11,570 nt of DNA from a bacterium. Lineage in GTDB: Bacteria; JAMCPX01. How positions within the stretch are numbered: position 1 is the first letter of the stretch; each line of letters opens with the position of its first letter. A model generated the notes under the pieces. It searched no databases and was not told the DNA's origin. It worked only from the letters and a program-made list of their open reading frames with translations. The position numbers and the translations under genes are program-made. Shown here one piece after another: positions 1-5,945 of the stretch. Where the stretch lies: contig JAJYYW010000014.1 in the NCBI GenBank assembly GCA_021800575.1, positions 1 through 11,570 of the forward strand. Direction: 5' to 3'.

Positions 1-1295
1 GCCGCATCCGCGATGTAGACCCGGGCCCAGGGTATCGCATTGATAACAAGGACCCCCCGTGCCGCCGCACGCTGCCCGGGGGGTGGTTCGCCCGTGGCAG
101 TGTTTTCATGGTAGATACGTGCTGAAGGGCTGAAACCGTCATCGTGTACCAAGGGATCCTGCGCAGGCGATGATGCTGCATGAAATGCTGTGCCGGCGGC
201 ATACGGCGTTCCGGGCTCCTGTGAGGCTGGCAACAGCATGATGCAGCAGAACAGCAGAAGCGTACCACCGGCACAGTACGCGGCGGTCTTCAGGGAAAAG
301 GCATGATTTTCGCGCGGACTGATGGTCTGCTGAGAGCACAGGGGAAGCCCGGGAGTACATGCCTGCTGTGGCTGCTGTCCGGGCAGGTCATGGACGAGGG
401 CTGCGAGGTGTGTCTTTGCACGGTCAAAATCAGGACGCAGGGCACACAGTGCCTGCCGGAATGATGCCGGTGTCTGAAACCTTTCCCCGGGCATTCCCGA
501 CAACGCCCGGAGGACGATTGCATCGAGTTCCGGAGGCAGGGCGGCGTTGATCTGCGATGGCCTGGCATCGATGTGCGAAGCCTGGACCTGGCGGAGCAGG
601 GTCATGTCCGTGTCCCCGGCGTACGCCTGGCGGTGCGTGACAAGCTCGTATAAAATCAGTGCAAGCGAGTACAGGTCGCTTCTCCCATCGAGACGCTCTC
701 CCCGTGCCTGCTCGGGCGACATGTACCGGAGTTTTCCTTTCAGCGTGCCGGCGACGGTCGTCGTGATGGATCCGCGTGCCTTTGCAATGCCGAAATCCGT
801 GAGCTTGACGTCCCCGGCAGGGGACAGCAGTATGTTGTGCGGCGTTATGTCCCTGTGCACGATGCCTGCATTCGCGCCGTCGCTGTCCTTGATGGACGCG
901 GTGTAGAGCAGTGCATTGAGTATCTCCGCGGTGATGTACAGGGACACGTCGATCCGCGGTTGTTCGTTGCTGTTCACGAGGGCGCGGACAAATTCCGCAA
1001 GGTTGATGCCCTCGACGTATTCCATGGCTATGTACAGGGTGCTGTTGATTTCACCGAAATCGAGGATCTGGACGATGTTCGGATGAACAAGACCTGCGCA
1101 TATCTTTGCCTCATCGATGAACATGTTCACAAACGGGGGGTCGCCCGAGATCTGCGGATGCATGAGCTTTAGCGCGACGGTTTTTTCAAAGCCGTACGGT
1201 CCTGTCATGACCGCAAGGTAGACGTCCGCCATGCCGCCGCATGCCAGCAGCCGCAGGATCCGGTATTTTCCGAGCCAGGAACTATCCTGTGACAA
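1..1295 (-). CDS. Serine/threonine protein kinase with transmembrane segment and PEGA domain (partial)
   Basis: This is a Hanks-type kinase; 431 codons are visible and the frame is still open at the left edge of the window. The glycine-rich loop is at residues 18-26 (ACGGMADVY, first Gly replaced by Ala). The ATP-binding Lys is K43 (VALKLM), the catalytic loop is H147-R-D149 followed by ITPHN, and the metal-binding DFG is at 167-169. The activation segment holds TTT at 178-180 and APE is replaced by SPE near 193-195. A hydrophobic stretch at about 337-355 should cross the membrane, and a PEGA-like start (GVLVINAIPWARVYI) lies at about 414-428 at the edge. The frame has no ATG before the kinase domain. 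I chose TTG at 1293-1295 because CAGGAG sits 6 bases upstream; GTG at 1329-1331 is the alternative. The start overlaps the end of the DUF192 gene, suggesting translational coupling. The kinase fold is certain. Its substrate is unknown, but the TPR and PEGA neighbours are natural candidates. Confidence 0.93.
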   Translation of the reverse strand, partial: MSQDSSWLGKYRILRLLACGGMADVYLAVMTGPYGFEKTVALKLMHPQISGDPPFVNMFIDEAKICAGLVHPNIVQILDFGEINSTLYIAMEYVEGINLAEFVRALVNSNEQPRIDVSLYITAEILNALLYTASIKDSDGANAGIVHRDITPHNILLSPAGDVKLTDFGIAKARGSITTTVAGTLKGKLRYMSPEQARGERLDGRSDLYSLALILYELVTHRQAYAGDTDMTLLRQVQASHIDARPSQINAALPPELDAIVLRALSGMPGERFQTPASFRQALCALRPDFDRAKTHLAALVHDLPGQQPQQACTPGLPLCSQQTISPRENHAFSLKTAAYCAGGTLLLFCCIMLLPASQEPGTPYAAGTAFHAASSPAQDPLVHDDGFSPSARIYHENTATGEPPPGQRAAARGVLVINAIPWARVYIADA

Positions 1296-1641
1296 GCCGG
1301 TCTCCTGCAGCAATCCCGTGGTGCCCTGCACTTCCTGCCTTCAGCTCAACGACCTGGACTGCACCCGGAACGGGCAGGGAGAGCCTGAAGGGGGCGAGAT
1401 GTTTGATCGCAACGACCGTGAAACCGGCATCGAGGTAGAGTACATCGATGCTGAACCGCATGCAGAAGGTGTGCACCCAGTTGCAGTTTTTTATCAGCAT
1501 ACCCTGGCCGGGCGGCAGACCCGTTTTGAACATGAGGCCCATGAACCGTGTGAACAGGGTGTCTGCCACCGTCAGTTCGAACCCCGGATCAGGGCCTGCA
1601 GCAAGCGATGTGTTCCTGAATTTTTTTATAAACATCATCAT
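1282..1641 (-). CDS. DUF192 family small protein
   Basis: A 119-residue protein matching the DUF192 pattern. It has an early FELTVADTLFTRFMGLMF segment (about residues 22-39), then GMLIKNCNWVHTFCMRFSIDVLYLD (about 47-71), where the family has GMLF...FWM.NT...LDILF.D. It ends with a VVELKAG...GIAAGDRL segment, the usual close of the domain. The biochemical role of DUF192 proteins is not established. Many family members are exported, but no signal peptide is visible here, so it is probably cytoplasmic. The start lies inside the end of the TPR gene (53-base overlap); three ATG codons stand in a row (1641, 1638, 1635) and none has a clear ribosome binding site. Its position between a TPR protein and a kinase, with overlapping ends on both sides, implies co-expression with that signalling operon. 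Confidence 0.87.
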   Translation of the reverse strand: MMMFIKKFRNTSLAAGPDPGFELTVADTLFTRFMGLMFKTGLPPGQGMLIKNCNWVHTFCMRFSIDVLYLDAGFTVVAIKHLAPFRLSLPVPGAVQVVELKAGSAGHHGIAAGDRLVTG

Positions 1642-2839
1642 TGGGTTGACTCATGTCCAAAGCCCTGCGGTACAGCCGGCACGCCTCCGGTATGTTCGCA
1701 CCGGACATCATGTACGCTGTCCGGTACAGCCGTTCGGCTTCTTCGTTCAAAACGGCGATCCCCTTCAACGCCTCTGCATTCGACGGGTCATACCTCAGGG
1801 AGCTCTGAAAATCAAGGGCAGCCTGCTTATAGAAACCCTGCGCCAATGCCTGCCTGCCCAGCAAGGCGTACGACCGGGAAAGGTATACCGTGCAGGCCTG
1901 CCCGTCAACAGAACCGCCGATACCCAGCAGACCGGCAAACACACGGGCCTTGCCAAAGGCCTGCCGTGCCCCGGCATAATCACCGGAGCCCAGGGCCGTT
2001 TTCCCGATACGGATATACTTTCTGATATTCGAAGCCAGTACAATCTTTCTGGCAGCAGCCGGTGCGCGGGTGTGCGACCACTGCTCTACTGCCGCATCAA
2101 AGTCTCCCCGTTTGTACGCAGCATCGCCGGCAACAGCCTGCTTCTGCTTGGAAGCAGCAGCAAAATCCCGCGGCGCGCGGCGGGCGGGCGCCTTCCGGAG
2201 CAGTGCCAGCATCGATCGGGCGTATTGATTGGAAGGGTCCCTGTCAAGCACCGTGCGCGCAATGACACCGGCTTCGCCGGTCTGACCGCCGGCGTACAAA
2301 CGGCTCGCCGAGCCTATCATCGCGTCCAGCTCCTTTGTTCTGATGTCGCCGATCAGGCGCTGCGCTTTTTCGCGGTACGCAGTATCTGCTGTAAAGCGGG
2401 CAAGGGCACGGAGTGCTTCACCGTACAAGCCCTGCGTAACGTACTGCTGTACCTGACCCCATGCATCACGCTGCTGCTGCATCTCTTCAGACTGCCGTTG
2501 CAGGACAGTAAGAGTGGGTGAGGTGAATCCGTGCCTGCGCAGGTGCGCCAGTATGCTGTGTGCCGTGCTCAGGCTGCCCTGGTTCAGTGCTTCACGCAGC
2601 GCCGCTGTCAGCACCCGCTGATGATGCCGTGTGGAGATAACATAGCCGCCCAGCACACTGCAGGAAACAACGACAGCCGCGGCGAGCACAAGGCTCAGCA
2701 CAAAAAACCTGCGTTTGTACCAGGCCTTTTGTCCGGACTCATGCCCGGCGTGGTGCTGCACCAGCGCGGTTGTGTCATCGGCTTGCACGGATACAGCCGG
2801 TACGAGAATGGTCTTATGGTCCTGTTCCATACGGCCCAT
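1589..2839 (-). CDS. TPR-repeat protein with one N-terminal membrane helix
   Basis: About 416 residues. A soluble, Thr/Gln-containing N-terminus of about 40 residues is followed by basic residues (WYKRR) and one hydrophobic helix at about 45-68 (FFVLSLVLAAAVVVSCSVLG), with no cleavage site. The long remainder is helical and Ala-rich, with TPR-like units at about 235-256, 278-300, 323-352 (ending in LRYDPSNAEALKG) and 368-399. The basic residues before the helix suggest the N-terminus is inside and the TPR part outside. TPR units usually hold partner proteins, so a scaffold role for the kinase and PEGA proteins is plausible but inferred. I chose ATG at 2837-2839, four bases after the stop of the upstream gene and preceded by GGTGAG. 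A GTG at 2861-2863 would add eight residues and overlap that gene. Confidence 0.85.
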   Translation of the reverse strand: MGRMEQDHKTILVPAVSVQADDTTALVQHHAGHESGQKAWYKRRFFVLSLVLAAAVVVSCSVLGGYVISTRHHQRVLTAALREALNQGSLSTAHSILAHLRRHGFTSPTLTVLQRQSEEMQQQRDAWGQVQQYVTQGLYGEALRALARFTADTAYREKAQRLIGDIRTKELDAMIGSASRLYAGGQTGEAGVIARTVLDRDPSNQYARSMLALLRKAPARRAPRDFAAASKQKQAVAGDAAYKRGDFDAAVEQWSHTRAPAAARKIVLASNIRKYIRIGKTALGSGDYAGARQAFGKARVFAGLLGIGGSVDGQACTVYLSRSYALLGRQALAQGFYKQAALDFQSSLRYDPSNAEALKGIAVLNEEAERLYRTAYMMSGANIPEACRLYRRALDMSQPNDDVYKKIQEHIACCRP

Positions 2840-2843
2840 ACGC

Positions 2844-4016
2844 TCACCATTGAACGGAAACACTGCCTGTTTTTGCCGGTGAGCCGCGGTGGTCTGCTGT
2901 TACAGCGTACACGATCCCGCCCGTGATAAGGACAGCACCCGCTGTCCACAGCCATGGATTTTTATACCAGGAATCCGGTGCTGGTGCCCGGGCAGTATCC
3001 GGGGTGTCCTTCAATACCGGTAGAACGGATGATGGCACAGACTTCTCCTGCGAGGGTTGTAGGAAAGCTGCAAGGTCGCGGGATGCCTGATCAAGGGTCC
3101 TATACGCGATCGTCAGCGATGAGGACGAATGTGATTGCGCTGATCGAAGCGTTGCATGGACCACAGTGGTTTCCGTAATGGCTGTCTGGGTTACCGTACT
3201 CGACAGCACCAGGATACCGTCAACATGGTATCGTGCGATCAGTTCCTGTGACTGCTCTTCTACTCCAGAGGTTTGGGTGAAGGCCATGGGACAGGGCTCG
3301 AGTTTTATAACAACCGTCCGGGTGTCCCGGGTGACGGTCATCATGGTATGCTTTGGCAGGCATGAAGACAGGGTTGCCGTAACATAATGGGTGCACGGGA
3401 GCAGGTTTTGCGTGACCGGCGCTCTGCCTGCCTTCCTGGCGTCTATAAAAACCGTTGCTCCGGGGGGATTGGTCGTAATGGTGATGGGGACGGCACTGTC
3501 CATCACGGTATGAAACCGGTCTTCATTGAGTTTGATGAGGTTCGGCGGCCACAGGTTATGGTCAAGCTCCGGTGTACCTGAATTGCACAGGTACGCGTCG
3601 ACAGCGTCCCGGGCAAGGGCGTCCCTGCCGAGCGCAAGATAATCCATGGCAAGATAAAGACGGGTTTCTCTGAGCTGGTTGAGGGATGCAGTGGAATCAA
3701 GGTGTGCCTGAAGGCGCCGGGCAGCAGCATCCAGCAGGTTGATGGATTCGTTGAATTTTAAAAACTCATACGCCTCTTTCCCCTTTGCCATGCTCTCACT
3801 GACATCAGGTGGTGCGGTGGTTGCCGCTCCTGGGTGTCCGGCGGGTTCATAGCACTCAAGCGAAAGACCGACGAGCTGTTCCCGAACACGGTTCTGCAGA
3901 TTCAGAAGGAGACTGTCCTGCTGCGGCTGGATGACGACGAGCAGGCGCCGCAGGGTTTGGGCCTGGGCAGAACTGCTCATAAGAATAATCGTCAGGAATA
4001 TGGAAAACATTCTCAT
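2844..4016 (-). CDS. Exported PEGA-domain protein with C-terminal membrane anchor
   Basis: About 390 residues from the ATG at 4014-4016. The N-terminus is a signal peptide (hydrophobic FSIFLTIILM, then SSSAQAQ, cleavage likely near residue 20). A helical region resembling a TPR pair follows at about 75-145 (GKEAYEFLKFNESINLLDAA). A PEGA domain lies at about 176-242 (ITITTNPPGATVFIDARKAG), then a region of unknown fold, then a C-terminal hydrophobic helix at about 354-372 (WLWTAGAVLITGGIVYAV). PEGA domains are extracytoplasmic beta folds, often linked to bacterial Ser/Thr kinases and surface proteins. The protein should sit in the periplasm, held by its C-terminal helix. The frame stays open to a TTG at 4052, but that start would put a palindrome inside the gene and delay the signal peptide. 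ATG at 4010 is also possible. No start has a strong ribosome binding site. It is the first gene of the minus-strand operon. Confidence 0.85.
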   Translation of the reverse strand: MRMFSIFLTIILMSSSAQAQTLRRLLVVIQPQQDSLLLNLQNRVREQLVGLSLECYEPAGHPGAATTAPPDVSESMAKGKEAYEFLKFNESINLLDAAARRLQAHLDSTASLNQLRETRLYLAMDYLALGRDALARDAVDAYLCNSGTPELDHNLWPPNLIKLNEDRFHTVMDSAVPITITTNPPGATVFIDARKAGRAPVTQNLLPCTHYVTATLSSCLPKHTMMTVTRDTRTVVIKLEPCPMAFTQTSGVEEQSQELIARYHVDGILVLSSTVTQTAITETTVVHATLRSAQSHSSSSLTIAYRTLDQASRDLAAFLQPSQEKSVPSSVLPVLKDTPDTARAPAPDSWYKNPWLWTAGAVLITGGIVYAVTADHRGSPAKTGSVSVQW

Positions 4017-4031
4017 ACAGGAAGAAAAACC

Positions 4032-4046
4032 ATACGAATATCGTAT
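4032..4046. repeat. 15-bp palindrome upstream of the PEGA gene
   Basis: ATACGA-ATA-TCGTAT is a perfect 6-bp inverted repeat with a 3-base centre, 16 bases ahead of the proposed ATG of the PEGA-protein gene. It could be an operator for the signalling operon, or simply the end member of the neighbouring ACGAA-type repeats, because its arms share the same TACGA word. Confidence 0.5.
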
Positions 4047-4050
4047 AGTC

Positions 4051-4163
4051 AATAAAAATACGAAACTATGATCCTACATAAAAAATCCGAACTACAAAAT
4101 ACTAAACTCGAAATCCTCACTACGAAATACGAACTCCTCCCTCCGCGGCTCTCACTACGAAAC
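4051..4163. repeat. Degenerate intergenic ACGAAA/TCCGAA repeat tract
   Basis: This AT-rich spacer is built from short related words: TACGAAACTA, TCCGAACTAC, TACTAAACTC, CTCGAAATCC, TACGAAATACGAACTCC and TACGAAACG. A 12-bp copy, CTCACTACGAAA, occurs exactly at 4116-4127 and 4151-4162, 35 bases apart. The tract is not coding and too irregular for CRISPR. Intergenic tracts of this 'cgaaatccgaa' style are seen in several uncultured bacterial lineages, as I recall; their origin and role are unknown to me. Confidence 0.6.
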
Positions 4164-4207
4164 GCAGGGAGTCGTTCGGTGTGCAAACGTCCTGGCTCTG
4201 CAATTGT

Positions 4208-4567
4208 TTAGGGTTGAAACCCTGCGGTCTGTGGTGCCCAGAAGTTAACCTGCTGTACATGGGCCTGTGCCTTGAGCAGTTTTCTGAGTTCCTGCTTGTC
4301 TTCGTCGCTCATGATGGGCTCTATGTCAGAGATGTCCGCACCGGTGGTATCTTGTGCGTGTTTGAGGCTGAGGATGTAGCCGACGACAAATGCAAATCCG
4401 CATCCTCCGGGGCCGCAGCAGGAGGTGTCAACGACACTATATCCCGTGTAGTACCATACCTGCCTTCCCCTGAAAGGCAGTGATGCTTCTTTTTCAAGTG
4501 AGTAATGTCCTGATATGGCTTCTATCTCTTCGCCCAATACGGGATGTGTATAGGTATATGCAGACAT
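4208..4567 (-). CDS. Small protein of unknown function with CCGPGGCG motif
   Basis: A 119-residue protein that I cannot assign to a named family. The ATG at 4565-4567 has AAGGAA about six bases upstream, so the longer upstream frame is not used. Residues 1-30 are polar. A central part runs VWYYTGYSVVDTSCCGPGGCGFAFVVGYILSL (about 37-68), with three Cys (C50, C51, C56) in a Gly-rich turn and a hydrophobic run after it. The C-terminal third is acidic and helical (SDEDKQELRKLLKAQ). The Cys-rich turn could bind a metal or undergo redox chemistry, and the hydrophobic run is too short and mixed for a confident membrane helix. It stands alone, with its own promoter, between the thiolase operon's terminator and the signalling operon. 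Confidence 0.8.
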   Translation of the reverse strand: MSAYTYTHPVLGEEIEAISGHYSLEKEASLPFRGRQVWYYTGYSVVDTSCCGPGGCGFAFVVGYILSLKHAQDTTGADISDIEPIMSDEDKQELRKLLKAQAHVQQVNFWAPQTAGFQP

Positions 4568-4586
4568 GATATTCCTTTTTCTGTTA

Positions 4587-4614
4587 AATATAAGCACTGC
4601 CGTTATCGTGTAAA
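4587..4614 (-). promoter_or_regulatory. Sigma70-type promoter of the small CCGPGGCG gene
   Basis: On the minus strand TTTACA (4614-4609) and TATATT (4592-4587) are separated by 16 bases. The -10 lies about 20 bases ahead of the ATG, leaving room for the AAGGAA ribosome binding site. Confidence 0.6.
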
Positions 4615-4645
4615 CGGAACCGCACACCGGTGCAAACGTCCGGGC

Positions 4646-4687
4646 AAAAAACGACCCCCGTACCCGCATATGAAGGGGGCACGGGGG
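4646..4687 (-). terminator. Intrinsic terminator of the thiolase operon
   Basis: Read on the minus strand, CCCCCGTGCCC pairs with GGGTACGGGGG across an 11-base loop (10 Watson-Crick pairs and one G-T pair), followed by TCG and six T residues (4651-4646). It lies 31 bases after the thiolase stop codon. On the plus strand the same stem has an A-C mismatch and no T run, so it is directed at minus-strand transcription. Confidence 0.85.
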
Positions 4688-4718
4688 TGTACGACCAATG
4701 GTGAAACGCCGGCGGGGG

Positions 4719-5930
4719 TTACACGCCTTCCTTGCCGACGATTGCTATGCTGACGACATTCATGAAAGGAAATCCTCCGAGGTTGTGCGTGAGACCGAGC
4801 TTCGGATCCTTGAGCTGGCGCTGATCCGCCCTTCCGTGGAGCTGGAGATACATCTCGTACAGCATGCGCAGTCCTGACGCGCCGATGGGATGTCCGAAAC
4901 ACTTTAAGCCTCCGTCGACCTGTGCCGGGACCCCGCCGCCTCTCAGGTCATAAAACCCGTCGAGTACGTCCTTGGGTGCTTTGCCGCGGGGAGAGATGCC
5001 CATGTCCTCATACGTGATGAGCTCGGTGATGGAAAAGCAGTCGTGCAGCTCCATCATGCTCAGTTCCTTCCGGGGGTCTTTGATCCCGGCTTCCTTGTAC
5101 GCGACAGCGCTTGCCTTCGTGGTGCTGACAAAATAGGTGCTGTCCCACTCGTTGTATTGGACCTCCTCGCCGTTGCTCAGCGCGAGCTGGAGGGCCTTGA
5201 CGGTTACCAGGTCCTTTTTTCCGAGCCTTTTTGCAATCTCCGGCGTGGTAACGATCGCCGCGGCAGCGCCGTCACTGACACCGCAGCAGTCATACAGGCC
5301 AAGGGGGTGCGCCACCATGGGCGAGGATATTGCCTGGTCTTCAGTTATCGGCGTACGCAGGTGTGCCTTGGGGTTGAGTGCCCCGTTGGCATGACTCTTG
5401 ACGGAGACATGTGCAAGCACGCGCTTCAGATCGTCGATCGAGTATTTATACTTTGCGGCGTACGCGGTCGCCAGCTGGGCAAACGCGCCCGGGGCCGTGA
5501 GGTTCGGCATCCAGAGCCAGTTCAGTGAGCCGCTGTTCGACCCGGAGTTCGGGAGTCCACCGTACCCGATGTCCTTGAGTTTTTCGACACCGAGCGCAAG
5601 GGCGATATCGTAAGCACCCGAGGCAACCGCGTAGACCGCTCCCCTGAACGCCTCGGTACCGCTCGCACAGAAGTTTTCGACCCGTGTTGCCGGTATGTTC
5701 GGCAGTCGAAGGGTCATGGACAGGGGCAGGGCGCTCTTGCCAAGGTGTATCTCCTCGAAACAGTCACTGAGCCACGCCGCCTGGATCTGGTTCTTTTCGA
5801 TACCGGCGTCCGCGATGGCCTCTTCGAACGCCTCAACCATAAGATCTTCCGCACCGGCGTCCCACCGTTCTCCGAACTTGGTACAGCCCATTCCGATGAT
5901 TGCGACTTTATCTTTAATGCCTGTTGACAT
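4719..5930 (-). CDS. SCP2-type thiolase (acetyl-CoA acetyltransferase-like)
   Basis: A 403-residue thiolase of the SCP-x/archaeal type, which makes or cleaves a beta-ketoacyl-CoA using CoA. The nucleophile is C88 in VENFCASGTEA. The SCP2-type HDCF motif is at 296-299, and the second His is H347 in CFGHPIGASG. DGAAAAIV at about 220-227 and HNLGG at 382-386 also fit the family. All expected catalytic residues are present, so it should be active. The substrate cannot be read from the sequence. The start is clear: ATG with AAGGAGA six bases upstream, 15 bases after the stop of the HMGCS-like/DUF35 gene. That pairing mirrors the archaeal acetoacetyl-CoA thiolase/HMG-CoA synthase complex bridged by DUF35, and also bacterial thiolase-DUF35 pairs such as BbsB-BbsA of benzylsuccinate degradation. 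A terminator closes the operon just downstream. Confidence 0.92.
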   Translation of the reverse strand: MSTGIKDKVAIIGMGCTKFGERWDAGAEDLMVEAFEEAIADAGIEKNQIQAAWLSDCFEEIHLGKSALPLSMTLRLPNIPATRVENFCASGTEAFRGAVYAVASGAYDIALALGVEKLKDIGYGGLPNSGSNSGSLNWLWMPNLTAPGAFAQLATAYAAKYKYSIDDLKRVLAHVSVKSHANGALNPKAHLRTPITEDQAISSPMVAHPLGLYDCCGVSDGAAAAIVTTPEIAKRLGKKDLVTVKALQLALSNGEEVQYNEWDSTYFVSTTKASAVAYKEAGIKDPRKELSMMELHDCFSITELITYEDMGISPRGKAPKDVLDGFYDLRGGGVPAQVDGGLKCFGHPIGASGLRMLYEMYLQLHGRADQRQLKDPKLGLTHNLGGFPFMNVVSIAIVGKEGV

Positions 5931-5945
5931 GGTTTTCTCCTTTTC

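Noticed and set aside
1448..2521. Long plus-strand open frame of 357 codons
   Set aside because: It lies opposite the TPR and DUF192 genes, gives a low-complexity Arg/Pro/Cys-rich protein without motifs, and has no ribosome binding site.
4051..4163. CRISPR array
   Set aside because: The words vary in sequence and spacing, there are no constant repeats with unique spacers, and no cas genes are present.
4207..4222. AGGGTT-GA-AACCCT palindrome at the end of the CCGPGGCG gene as a terminator
   Set aside because: The stem is only 5 bp with a realistic loop and has no T run on the minus strand.
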